Shown: in pieces, positions 34,541-43,212 of the stretch | Layout of the letters: each line of letters starts with the position of its first letter | Numbering within the stretch: the first letter of the stretch is position 1 | NCBI RefSeq assembly: GCF_008014645.1 | Contig: NZ_VOWY01000007.1 | Span: forward strand, 1-64,000 | Reading direction: 5' to 3' | DNA length: 64,000 bases | Source of the DNA: Collinsella sp. BA40 | GTDB lineage: Bacteria; Actinomycetota; Coriobacteriia; Coriobacteriales; Coriobacteriaceae | The notes under the pieces: model-generated | Seen by the model: the letters and a program-made list of their open reading frames with translations, nothing else | Databases searched by the model: none | Told to the model about the DNA's origin: nothing | Program-made: the position numbers and the translations under genes

Positions 34541-35554
34541 ATGGGCCGTCTGGGCTATATCGTACGGTGCATCGCGCATATGGATTACGGCGCGCTGTTC
34601 GAAACGGTCGGCGAGGTGCATAGGCGCAGCGGCAAGAACCGCGTGGGCCTGTTCTTCGATATCGTGAAGTGCGGCTTCAAGTACGGGGCGGGCTACAAGG
34701 ATTACCTGCTGCTTGAGTTCGAAACCATGACCGAGGCGCAGCGTGCGACGTTTGTGACCCGCGGCGTGAACAACACGATCGTGAGCATGCTCAACGACCC
34801 TGCGTACTACCATATCTTCGATAACAAGAACGAGTTCTATACCGCCTTCGCCGAGTACCTGCACCGCGACTGGCTCGACTTCGGCGCCGCTACCAAGGAC
34901 GAGGCGTGCGCCTTCCTGGAGGCGCGCGAGCAGATCATCGCGAAGCCCCGCGACGCCTCGTGCGGCGTGGGCGTGGAGAAGCTCGCGCGGGCCGATTTCG
35001 AGACGGTCGACGCGATGTACGATTATCTGAAGCGCGCCGATGCCGACCTTATCGAGGACGTGGTGGTCCAGCATCCCGATATGGCGCGTATCAATCCCGG
35101 CTCCGTCAATACCATCCGCGTCTACACGGTGCTTGCGGACGGCGAGGCCAACGCCGTGTACGCGTGCATCCGCATGGGCAATAGCGACCGTCCGGTCGAT
35201 AACATCAATGCGGGCGGCATGTACTCGCCGGTCGATATGGAGACGGGCAAGATCGCCGGTCCCGCGTGCGACAAGCAATTCCGCGTATACGAGGCGCATC
35301 CCCGTACGGGCACCGTGCTTACGGGGTACCAGATCCCGCTGTGGAACGAGTCAATCGCCATGTGCTGCGAGGCCGCCCATAAGGTGCCGCAGATGGGCTA
35401 TCTGGGATGGGATGTCGCTATTACCGAAAACGGGTCGCTGCTCATCGAGGCGAACAACATGCCCGGCCATGACGCCTTCCCGCAGATGCCCTCGCAGGCG
35501 CCGGACAAGATCGGCTTCAAGCCGCAGCTCCAGCGCTATATCAAGGGGCTGTAG
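34541..35554 (+). CDS. ATP-grasp protein of the sugar-transfer-associated type
   Basis: A 337-residue protein with the ATP-grasp layout of the sugar-transfer-associated family (PF14397-like): the lysine-containing segment IIAKPRDASCGVGVEKL, the HPDMARINPGSVNTIRVYT stretch read in parts, and the C-terminal metal-binding segment MGYLGWDVAITENGSLLIEANNMPG read in parts with its E and N residues. Such proteins occur in capsule or wall-polymer loci, but no glycosyltransferase lies here. A GGGGGCGGG site precedes the ATG. Substrate unknown. Confidence 0.8.
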   Translation: MGRLGYIVRCIAHMDYGALFETVGEVHRRSGKNRVGLFFDIVKCGFKYGAGYKDYLLLEFETMTEAQRATFVTRGVNNTIVSMLNDPAYYHIFDNKNEFYTAFAEYLHRDWLDFGAATKDEACAFLEAREQIIAKPRDASCGVGVEKLARADFETVDAMYDYLKRADADLIEDVVVQHPDMARINPGSVNTIRVYTVLADGEANAVYACIRMGNSDRPVDNINAGGMYSPVDMETGKIAGPACDKQFRVYEAHPRTGTVLTGYQIPLWNESIAMCCEAAHKVPQMGYLGWDVAITENGSLLIEANNMPGHDAFPQMPSQAPDKIGFKPQLQRYIKGL

Positions 35555-35583
35555 CCAGGCTGGCGGCTTCGCGTGCGAGTAAG

Positions 35584-35626
35584 GAGGCGCCCGCGCATCG
35601 TGGTAACGCGGTGCGCGGGCGCCTTT
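35584..35626 (+). terminator. Terminator after the ATP-grasp gene
   Basis: GGCGCCCGCGCA pairs with TGCGCGGGCGCC, loop of about 14 bases, followed by TTTTCGTTTT. Confidence 0.9.
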
Positions 35627-35892
35627 TCGTTTTGATGGCCGCTAGACGAGCGGTGGAGGCGGCGTGCGGGCCGATTGTCAGTTGCGAGCGGGCGATCACG
35701 GGCGTAGGCGGCGCCGGAGAGCGGGTGCGAACGTGCCCGCGGGCTGTCGCCGGCTCGATGGCCGAGCGAGGTGATCGGGGCGCGCGAGTGCGTGGCGGCC
35801 GTCTGCATGCGGGGTCGGACGGGGCGCGCGAGTGCGAATGTCTTCGAGGGGCGAGCGCGCGTCGGTCGAACGTGCCTGTGGGCCGCCGCCGG
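35627..35892. repeat. Gene-free stretch with degenerate direct repeats
   Basis: No gene is credible here. Two 28-base near-copies starting CGAACGTGCC and ending GCCGCCGGCT or GTCGCCGGCT lie at 35728-35755 and 35867-35894, and the 16-mer GGGGCGCGCGAGTGCG appears at 35777-35792 and 35821-35836. The second 28-base copy runs into the stop region of yaaA. The pattern suggests decayed local duplications. Confidence 0.5.
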
Positions 35893-36702
35893 CTAGCGCC
35901 TCATGAACACGTACGTGGCGCGTCCGTCTCCCTCGTGCGAGAGCGCGGGATCGAAGACGAACCCGACGTCGAAGCGCTTGAGGTCCTCGAGGCGCCCGGC
36001 GCCCGTCTCGGCCATCCAGCGCACCATGGATCCGCGCGCGGTCTTGCTTTCGGTTGATTTCTGCACCGGTTTGCCGTTTCGCAAGCTGCTCGAGAACACG
36101 CAGGTAGCTACTGGTGTTTCTGCTGAGATGCAGGGGAGCACCGCCTTGGAGTACTCGGCGCTTGCCAGGTTGACGACCTCGGTGTCGTCGCTGGCGCAGA
36201 TGCGTTCCGCCAGGCGCCGGCCCCAGAAGGCGTAGAGGTTGCGCGCGTCGTCGATGGCGAGTTTGGCGCCCATCTCAAGCCGGTAGGGTTGAACGGCGTC
36301 GAAGGGGCGCACGCAGCCGTAGAGCGCGCTGAGGATCCATAGGTGCTCCTGTAGCCATTCGATCGCGCCATCGCCCAGCACGTGCGCCGCCATGCTGCGG
36401 TATTGGATACCCGTATACGAGAAGATGGCGGGGCCGACGCGCCGAGAGGTCTCGGCGTCGTCGAGTTCGCGCGCGTCCGCTACGGGGTGGAAATCGTGCA
36501 GGCGCTCGACGTTTTCAGCCAGCAGCTTGTCGCTCACGGCCCAGAGGCGCTGCAGGCCCTCGGCGCCCTCGTTCTGCTCGACGGCTCGTAGCTCGTCGAC
36601 GATGCGCGCGGTCTCTCGCGGGAACGGCGGGATGCCACGCGGGGCGAAGGCGTCGCCGTCCACGTTCATCTGCTTCGCGGGCGAGATGATGGCTTGTATC
36701 AC
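35893..36702 (-). CDS. yaaA: YaaA family peroxide-stress protein
   Basis: A 269-residue cytosolic protein of the YaaA/DUF328 family, linked in E. coli to lower free iron and less DNA damage under peroxide stress. Family motifs include ISPAKQM at the start, PAIFSYTGIQYRSM, and the C-terminal segment SKTARGSMVRWM. It initiates with GTG behind CGGAGC. The 3' end touches a degenerate repeat. It may serve the same oxidative-stress physiology as the superoxide reductase at 347-712, though the two are not linked. Confidence 0.92.
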   Translation of the reverse strand: MIQAIISPAKQMNVDGDAFAPRGIPPFPRETARIVDELRAVEQNEGAEGLQRLWAVSDKLLAENVERLHDFHPVADARELDDAETSRRVGPAIFSYTGIQYRSMAAHVLGDGAIEWLQEHLWILSALYGCVRPFDAVQPYRLEMGAKLAIDDARNLYAFWGRRLAERICASDDTEVVNLASAEYSKAVLPCISAETPVATCVFSSSLRNGKPVQKSTESKTARGSMVRWMAETGAGRLEDLKRFDVGFVFDPALSHEGDGRATYVFMRR

Positions 36703-36805
36703 GGGATGCTCCGATTCTGGTTCGAGGGTTTTCGGGAACTGCGGGATGTGTGTCTGCCGAAATTGTAACCGCTAACAGCTTTGTTGGATTGCGCGCATCC
36801 GGCTG

Positions 36806-37928
36806 TTGGCGCATCGGCCGGATTTCATGGATTTGCACGATGCCCGCCTGATGCGCTGGTACGGTCGAATCATGGATGTCGTGTTTTGGGGCATATCGGC
36901 TTTGCGCATGTACCGCATGCCTCCGTTTCTTCGCGGGGATCTGGCGGCGCGCTTCGATCGGGAGGATCTTCTGCATCGTCCGTCGAGGGTCGATCAGTCC
37001 GCCGTCGATCTTATCGGACGACCCGTCCACGTTATGGTGCGCTCCCGCGCGGACCGTTGGAGTCTCAAGCACGCGAAGATGCACCTGTGGGGTGGCGATG
37101 TTCCCGTTGGCGCCATTGGGGAATGCGGCCCCTATGCGTCCTGCGCCACGCCGGCTTTCGCGCTTTTGCAGCTCGCGCCGTTTGTCTCGCAGATTCATCT
37201 GTGCATGCTGCTGCACGAAGTATGCGGAGGCTTTACGGTGTGCGAATTGCCCGGGTGCGTGCGCGACGAGCTGCAGGTCCTCGTGGGGAGGGGATGGCAT
37301 GGCAGCGAGGGTTGGCGGCCGGTGTTGGATGGCGCGGGCCGCTTGACCGATCTTTGGCAGCGCCCGGCGTGCATCGACGTGGGTAGCGTTGCACGGTTTG
37401 CCATGTGCAACCAGGGTGCGCGAGGGGGGCTTGCGGCTCCTGCGCGCTACACAGGATTACTTCGGGTGCGCTCGGTCGCCGTTCGAGGTACGGGCGGCAT
37501 TGCAGTACGGGCTGTCGCGCTTGCGCGGCGGCGAGGGAAGGGCCGTTCGTCTTGACGAGAGGATCGACCTCTCCCGGTCGGGAAGGATTCTGACGGGTCA
37601 ATCGGTGTGCTATGCCGATCTGCTTGCCGAGAGCTTGGATGGCTCCAGGCAGCTGGTGCTTGAATGCCAAAGCAGGTTGATTCATTCGGCTGCCGACCGG
37701 CAGCTGCTTGATTTTGACCGGCAAGCCGCGCTGCAGGCGATGGGATATGAGTATATTACTCTCACGTACGCGCAGCTGAGGGATGATGCCAGGCATAGGG
37801 AGATGGCGGAGCTGGTGGGAATGAAGCTCGAGGGCCGTTATCTTGAGAAATCGGCGCTGCTGATGGAGCGCGAGCGCGCGCTTCGCCGGGAGCTCTTCTG
37901 CGACTGGCGTCGCCTGGGCGAGGTATGA
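36806..37928 (+). pseudogene. Frameshifted nuclease-like coriobacterial protein
   Basis: Two overlapping plus-strand frames form one protein of about 370 residues. The upstream frame gives a conserved-looking N-terminal part (LHDARLMRWYGRIMDVVFWG, later LLHEVCGGFTVCELPG, read in parts). At a run of six G residues (37424-37429) sense switches frame: with five Gs it reads ARGGLRLLRATQDYFG and continues to 37928. The C-terminal part (SPFEVRAALQYGL, CYADLLAESLDGSRQLVLECQSRLIH in parts, and an ITLTY strand) resembles the DUF559/Vsr-like endonuclease fold common in Coriobacteriia, but E-x-K is not clear. The start (TTG 36806 or ATG 36827) is uncertain. A slipped G-run makes phase variation, decay or a sequencing error all possible. 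Confidence 0.65.
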
Positions 37929-38169
37929 GCAAGGGCCCTTGCCTGCAGGGCTTATTCGATGGGCGGCCGCCATCCTGGAACGAGCAGGGCGGGGTACGCT
38001 CGAGTGGCTGTTTTGAGATGCTGCGGACGTACGCGGACCGGGCCCTCATGCTGTAAGGGGGCGCCGACCGCGTGCCTGGTCATGGGGCTTTTGACTGCGA
38101 GAGGTCAAGGCTGGCGGGTTCGATCGGGTCCGCCCGCACGCTTTGGATGGAATTCGCGCATTCGTCGGG

Positions 38170-38192
38170 CTTCCCCCCGAAGTGAGTGGAAT
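38170..38192 (-). repeat. Conserved motif copy 1
   Basis: Read on the minus strand: TATTCCACTCACTTCGGGGG, followed by GAAGC. It matches the other two copies in the core TCCACTCAC and the following TTCG-G-GG. Confidence 0.6.
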
Positions 38193-38208
38193 ATCGGGGG
38201 CCGCCAGG

Positions 38209-38235
38209 GCTCTCTCCCTCGAAGTGAGTGGAAAA
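38209..38235 (-). repeat. Conserved motif copy 2
   Basis: Read on the minus strand: TTTTTCCACTCACTTCGAGG, then GAGAGAGC. It is the closest match to copy 3 and is about 39 bases from copy 1 in the same orientation. Confidence 0.6.
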
Positions 38236-38329
38236 ATGAAACAGCCCGATCGCTCGATTCTCGGTAGTGCGATTACCTGGGCCTTTACGGGCGGTTTTGC
38301 GCTGAAAACGCGGTCTGTCCAGGGGTGTG

Positions 38330-38360
38330 AAAATAATCCACTCACATCGAGGGTGAGAGC
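38330..38360 (+). repeat. Conserved motif copy 3 (inverted)
   Basis: On the plus strand: ATAATCCACTCACATCGAGG, then GTGAGAGC. It is oriented toward copies 1 and 2, about 100 bases from copy 2, so the region could form a long stem between copies 2 and 3. Confidence 0.6.
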
Positions 38361-38467
38361 TTTTCGACGCCCGCACCCGGGCTCCTGGCATTCGCATCAG
38401 ACGGCGTTCGCGGCGGGGCGGATGCCGCCGCGCTTCGTATAGGGGCGCCATCGGGGCTCCGATGGAA

Positions 38468-38511
38468 AGAAAACGCCCGCATCGAGCGTTTGGACGCATC
38501 GATGCGGGCGC
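38468..38511 (-). terminator. Terminator of the M18 aminopeptidase gene
   Basis: On the minus strand, CGCCCGCATCGA pairs with TCGATGCGGGCG and is followed by TTTTC. It lies about 120 bases after the stop. Confidence 0.8.
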
Positions 38512-38627
38512 GGGTGCCGTTCTTGGGCCCCCTGGTTTCCGCGAGGGTCGGGGTGATTTCCGGGGCACGTCGGAGCGCCGGGTGCCGGGGCGCGACGCCG
38601 TGTGAAGGGCGCTGTTCGCCGGGTGCG

Positions 38628-40019
38628 CTACGGGCGCTCGATGAAGGCCTTGTAGCCCTTGTACGCCTCGTAGATGTCGGCCTTGTTGGTGGCCTCCCAC
38701 AGCGCGTGCATGGAGATGACGGCCACGCCGGAGTCGATGACGTCCATGCCGTACTCGGCGAGGATGTAGGCGATCGTGCCGCCGCCGCCTGCGCCGATGC
38801 GGCCGAGTTCGCAGGTCTGGTAGTCCACGCCGGCCTCGTCCATGATGTCGCGGATCAGCGCGAAGTACTCGGCGTCGGCGTCGTTGGAGCCGCCCTTGCC
38901 GCGGGAGCCCGTGTACTTGTTGAAGCACAGGCCGTGACCCATGATGGCGGCGTTCTTCTTCTCGAAGCGATCGGCGTAGAGGTGGTCGAAGCCGGCCGAC
39001 ACATCCGAGCTGAGCATGCGGGAGTTCGCCAACGCGCGGCGGAGCGCCAGCGGGGAGTCCTCGCCGGCGAGCGCCATGATCTCGGCTACGGTGTTCTCGA
39101 AGAAGCGGCTGGTCATGCCGGAGGCGCCTACGGAGCCGATCTCCTCCTTATCGACGAGCAGGGTCACGCTCGTGGTCTCGACCTCGGGCGTGTCGAGCTG
39201 GGCGCGCAGGGACGGGTAGGCGCAGACGCGGTCGTCCTGTCCGTGGCCCAAGATCATGGAGCGGTCGAGGCCCATGTCGCGGGCGGGGCCGGCGGGCACG
39301 ACCTCGATCTCGGCGGAGAGGAAGTCCTCCTCCTCGACGTCGTACTTCTCCTTGATGAGGTCGAGGAACATCTGCTTGACAGGCTCCTTGACCTCCTCGT
39401 CGCCCTCGATGACGACGGGGCGGCCGGCGACGATGACGTCGAGGTTCTCATGGTCGACGGCCTTGCCGGCGGGCTTCTCCATCTGCTCGCTTGCCAGATG
39501 GATCAGCAGGTCGGAGATGCAGAAGACCGGATCGGCCGGGTCCTCGCCCACGGCGATGTCGACGGTGGTGCCGTCCTTCTTGCAGATGACGCCGTGCAGG
39601 GCCAGCGGGGTGGCGACCCAGTGGTAGGCCTTCACGCCGCCGTAGTAGTGGGTGTCGAGGTAGGCCATGTCGCCGGCCTCGTAGAGCGGGTTCTGCTTGA
39701 GGTCGAGGCGTGGGGAGTCGATGTGGGCGCCCAGGATGTTCATGCCCTGCTCCATCGGGCGGCGGCCCAGGTTCACGAGCATGAGGGTCTTGTTGTGGCT
39801 GGCGGCGTAGACCTTGTCGCCGGCGGAGAGGGTGCGGCCCTCGGCGATCGCCGTCTCGAGGTTCACGTAGCCGGCTTCCTCGGCCAGCTTGATGCTGGAC
39901 TTCACGCACTCGCGCTCGGTCTTGTTCTCGCTGATGTAGCGGCGATAGCTCTCGCAGAGCTCGTCGAGCTCGGCCAGGGCCGCGTCGTCGTATTTCTTCC
40001 ATGCGTTGGGTCGCTCCAT
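38628..40019 (-). CDS. M18-family aminopeptidase
   Basis: A 463-residue cytosolic zinc aminopeptidase (aspartyl aminopeptidase/ApeB-like). Metal-site segments are visible: GAHIDSPRLD, HGQDDR, VDKEEIGSVG with the catalytic glutamates, and the C-terminal ISMHALWE. It probably releases N-terminal residues from peptides for amino-acid fermentation, alongside the C69 and PepV-type dipeptidases in this window. AAAGGA precedes the ATG. It is divergent from polA. Confidence 0.93.
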   Translation of the reverse strand: MERPNAWKKYDDAALAELDELCESYRRYISENKTERECVKSSIKLAEEAGYVNLETAIAEGRTLSAGDKVYAASHNKTLMLVNLGRRPMEQGMNILGAHIDSPRLDLKQNPLYEAGDMAYLDTHYYGGVKAYHWVATPLALHGVICKKDGTTVDIAVGEDPADPVFCISDLLIHLASEQMEKPAGKAVDHENLDVIVAGRPVVIEGDEEVKEPVKQMFLDLIKEKYDVEEEDFLSAEIEVVPAGPARDMGLDRSMILGHGQDDRVCAYPSLRAQLDTPEVETTSVTLLVDKEEIGSVGASGMTSRFFENTVAEIMALAGEDSPLALRRALANSRMLSSDVSAGFDHLYADRFEKKNAAIMGHGLCFNKYTGSRGKGGSNDADAEYFALIRDIMDEAGVDYQTCELGRIGAGGGGTIAYILAEYGMDVIDSGVAVISMHALWEATNKADIYEAYKGYKAFIERP

Positions 40020-40117
40020 GGGATGCGTCCTTTCTACGTGGGTGATCTGGTGCTGTTCGTCATGGTATCACGTGCGCGTGCGCGCGATGTGCGCGCCATC
40101 CCGTGAACCATCTTGTA

Positions 40118-40142
40118 ATCGTGCGGGTACGCCCGCAGTTTT
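40118..40142 (+). terminator. Terminator-like hairpin in the polA leader
   Basis: TGCGGG-TACG-CCCGCA followed by GTTTTT lies about 105 bases before the polA start. It could attenuate polA transcription if the promoter is upstream of it, or end antisense or spurious transcripts; which is unknown. Confidence 0.4.
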
Positions 40143-40245
40143 TCGGGCATTTCGTAGTCGCCGCGCCGTTGCGGTTTGTGGGTGCGCCCTCGTGCCCCGT
40201 GCCGTAGACTGTAGGTGGAAAACCACGCAGGAACGGAGTTCCCCT

Positions 40246-43047
40246 ATGACCGATACAACCCCCGCCGCCGAGCGCCGCCGCGTATTCGCCGTCATCGACG
40301 GCAACTCGCTGATGCACCGCGCCTTCCATGCGGTCCCGCCCACCATGAACGCTCCGGACGGCCGCCCCACCAACGCCGTCTTCGGCTTCCTCAACATGTT
40401 CCTCAAGATGGTCGACGAGTTCGATCCCGACGGCGTGGTCGTCGCCTTCGACAAGGGCCGCCCGGCGGTGCGCATGGAGATGCTGCCGCAGTACAAGGCG
40501 CAGCGCCCGCCTATGGACGACGGCCTGCGCCAGCAGTTCCCCATGATCAAGCAGCTGCTCCAATCCATCCAGGTGCCGATCGTGGAGGCCGAGGGCTGGG
40601 AGGGCGACGACATCCTGGGAACGCTCGCCCGCGCCGGCGAGGCCGCCGGTTGCGACATGCTGCTCATCACCGGCGACCGCGACATGTACCAGCTGGTCAC
40701 CGACCATATCAACGTCGTCTCGACCCGCAAGGGCCTGTCCGACATCGCCATCATGACGCCCGAGAGCGTGGACGACCTCTACCACGGCATCACGCCCGAG
40801 CTCGTACCCGATTTCTACGGCCTCAAGGGCGACAGCTCGGATAACATCCCCGGCGTGCCCGGCATCGGCCCCAAGAAGGCCAGCGCCCTCATCGCGCAGT
40901 ACGGCAGCCTCGACGAGGTCATCGCCCATGCCGACGAGGTCAAGGGCAAGATGGGCGAGAACCTGCGCGCCCATATCGACGACGCGCTGCTCTCCCGCGA
41001 GGTGGCGCGCATCCGCACCGACGCGCCCGTATCGGTCGATTTCGCCTCGACGAGCTTCCCTGCTTACGATGCCGTCCAGGTGAGCTCCGGTTTGGGGGAG
41101 CTGGGTATCACCGCCATGCAGGGCCGCTTCCTGGCGCTGTTGGGCGAGGGCGCAGCGGCCGACCTGCCCCAGCCCGCATCTTTCGATCTGCCCGAGCCCG
41201 CCGTGCGCGCGATCGCCGAGTCGGGGGAGGGCGTGGCCGACGCCTTGGTCGCGCTCTTCGCCGCCATCGAGGCGGGCGAGTGGGTCTCCGTGGCACTCGA
41301 TGACGACGCGGCGGCGGGCTCGCTGTTCGGCACCACCTGGACCCTGTGGGCGGCGACGTCGCAGGGGCTGCTCGCCTTCGAGGAGATTCACCAGGACGAC
41401 TTCGCGACCGCGCCGCTTCCCGCCGAGGTCGCGGCCAACCTGGGCGTGGACTCCGATGCCGGCCTGGTGCGCGGCGTGCTGCTGTGCCTGTTCGCCAACG
41501 CCTCGGTGGTCTCGCCCGACGTCAAGGCGCTCATCCATGCGGTTTCACCCGTGGACTCGGCGCATCGCGCCTTCCTCGATCCGCTGATGGTCGACCCCGC
41601 CCGCGTCTTCGACGTGGTCGTGGCCGCGTACCTGCTCGATTCGATTCGCTCTGATTTCGACGACGCCTACCTGGCGGAGACCTATCTGCATGTCGGCCTG
41701 CCCGCGGTGCGCGGGGAGAAGGGCGCCCCGGCCGATGCCCCCGCCCGCGGCGCCCGCGCCGCCGTTCTGGCGCAGCGCCTGCTCGAGCCGCTGGCGGCGG
41801 CCCTCGAGCGCGATGGCGACGTCGATGTGTTCACGCGGATCGAGATGCCGCTGGTCCCGGTGCTCGCCGATATGGAGCGCTCGGGCATGCTGGTCGACCC
41901 CGATCGCCTCGCCGGCCTCTCCGCCGAACTGGGCGGGCAGATCGATGCCCTGGCGTCGCGCATCCGCGAGCTCGCGGGCGACGAGACCTTCAACATCTCG
42001 AGCCCCATGCAGCTCTCCCATATCCTGTTCGACGTGATGGGGCTGCCCACCAAGGGCCTCAAGAAGACCAAGACCGGCTATTACTCCACGAACGCCCGCG
42101 TGCTGGAGGAGTTTGCGCGCGACCACGAGTTCGTTCGACTGGTGCTGGAGTATCGCGAGAAAACGAAGATCAAGTCGACCTATCTCGACGCGCTCGGGCA
42201 GCTGCGGCGCACCGATGGCCGCGTGCACACCACCTATAACCAGACGATCACGGCGACGGGGCGCCTCTCGAGTTCCAACCCCAACCTGCAGAACATCCCC
42301 ACGCGCTCCGAGCTCGGGCGCACGGTGAAGACGGCGTTTTCGGCAGGGGAGGGATCCGTGCTGCTCGCGGTCGATTACTCCCAGATCGAGCTTCGCCTGC
42401 TCGCGCACCTCTCCGCCGACGAGCACCTCGTGGCGGCGTTCAACGAGGGCGAGGACTTCCATGCCGAGACCGCCGCGCGCGTCTTCGGCGTCGCGGTCGA
42501 CGAGGTGACCCCCGACCTGCGCAGCCGCGCCAAGGCGGTGAACTTCGGCATCGTATACGGCCAGCAGGCCTATGGCTTGTCGCAGACGCTCGATATCCCC
42601 ATGGGCGAGGCGCGCGAGATGATCGACCGCTACTTCGAGGCCTATCCCGGCGTGCGCGCCTACCTGGATCGCACGGTGGAGGACGCCAAGGCATGCGGCT
42701 ACGCGGTCACGATGTTCGGCCGGCGCCGCCCCATCCCCGAGCTTCAGATGAAGAACCCGGTGCAGCGGGGGTTCGGCGAGCGCACGGCTATGAATCATCC
42801 CATGCAGGGCTCGGCGGCCGACATCATCAAGCTCGCGATGATCCGCGTGGCGCGCCGCCTACGCGAGGAGGGGTTTGCCGCGCGCATGGTCCTGCAGGTG
42901 CACGACGAACTCGACTTCGAGTGCCCGATTTCCGAGGTGGAAGCTCTGACGGCGCTCGTGCGCGAGGAGATGGAGAACGTGGTCGAGCTGCGCGTGCCGC
43001 TCATCGCCGAGGCGAGCACGGGCGTGACCTGGGCCGACGCTAAGTAG
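40246..43047 (+). CDS. polA: DNA polymerase I
   Basis: PolA fills gaps and removes RNA primers during repair and lagging-strand synthesis. The 933-residue protein has an N-terminal 5'-nuclease domain (VIDGNSLMHRAFHA, DSSDNIPGVPGIGPKKAS in parts), a degenerate 3'-5' exonuclease domain and a complete polymerase domain with motif A DYSQIELRLLAHLS, and motif C with H886-D887-E888. The usual D-T-E-T of proofreading motif I reads ALDDDAAAG, so editing is probably absent, as in many Gram-positive PolA proteins. The frame stays open 80 codons upstream, but similarity starts at the ATG 40246. Confidence 0.97.
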   Translation: MTDTTPAAERRRVFAVIDGNSLMHRAFHAVPPTMNAPDGRPTNAVFGFLNMFLKMVDEFDPDGVVVAFDKGRPAVRMEMLPQYKAQRPPMDDGLRQQFPMIKQLLQSIQVPIVEAEGWEGDDILGTLARAGEAAGCDMLLITGDRDMYQLVTDHINVVSTRKGLSDIAIMTPESVDDLYHGITPELVPDFYGLKGDSSDNIPGVPGIGPKKASALIAQYGSLDEVIAHADEVKGKMGENLRAHIDDALLSREVARIRTDAPVSVDFASTSFPAYDAVQVSSGLGELGITAMQGRFLALLGEGAAADLPQPASFDLPEPAVRAIAESGEGVADALVALFAAIEAGEWVSVALDDDAAAGSLFGTTWTLWAATSQGLLAFEEIHQDDFATAPLPAEVAANLGVDSDAGLVRGVLLCLFANASVVSPDVKALIHAVSPVDSAHRAFLDPLMVDPARVFDVVVAAYLLDSIRSDFDDAYLAETYLHVGLPAVRGEKGAPADAPARGARAAVLAQRLLEPLAAALERDGDVDVFTRIEMPLVPVLADMERSGMLVDPDRLAGLSAELGGQIDALASRIRELAGDETFNISSPMQLSHILFDVMGLPTKGLKKTKTGYYSTNARVLEEFARDHEFVRLVLEYREKTKIKSTYLDALGQLRRTDGRVHTTYNQTITATGRLSSSNPNLQNIPTRSELGRTVKTAFSAGEGSVLLAVDYSQIELRLLAHLSADEHLVAAFNEGEDFHAETAARVFGVAVDEVTPDLRSRAKAVNFGIVYGQQAYGLSQTLDIPMGEAREMIDRYFEAYPGVRAYLDRTVEDAKACGYAVTMFGRRRPIPELQMKNPVQRGFGERTAMNHPMQGSAADIIKLAMIRVARRLREEGFAARMVLQVHDELDFECPISEVEALTALVREEMENVVELRVPLIAEASTGVTWADAK

Positions 43048-43097
43048 CGCGGGCGCGCTCGCGACCCCGAGGTCTGCGAAACGCTTTCAAATGATGA

Positions 43098-43135
43098 CGG
43101 GAGGCGGCTCGTAAGCGAGTCGCCTCCCGTTTTTT
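43098..43135 (+). terminator. Terminator of polA
   Basis: CGGGAGGCG pairs with CGCCTCCCG, with GACTC-like inner pairs, followed by TTTTTT. Confidence 0.92.
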
Positions 43136-43212
43136 CGTCCTCGTGCGTTCGCCGCGTATGGTTCGAGGCGCACGGCTTCCGGCGGCCTTTGACGCCGTGC
43201 TCCGCTTGCGTG

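Larger units (their letters stand above)
37929..38467. other. Gene desert with a three-copy conserved motif
   Basis: About 540 bases without a supportable gene. It contains three copies of a motif with consensus TCCACTCAC(A/T)TCGAGGG, two inverted relative to the third. Short open frames across it are built from the repeats and lack ribosome sites. Confidence 0.6.

Noticed and set aside
38170-38360. CRISPR array
   Set aside because: Only three units, irregular spacing, one inverted, no cas genes.
38143-38442. 99-codon plus-strand frame in the 38-kb gene desert
   Set aside because: Its sequence is built from the repeated motif, it has no ribosome site, and several frames are open at once.
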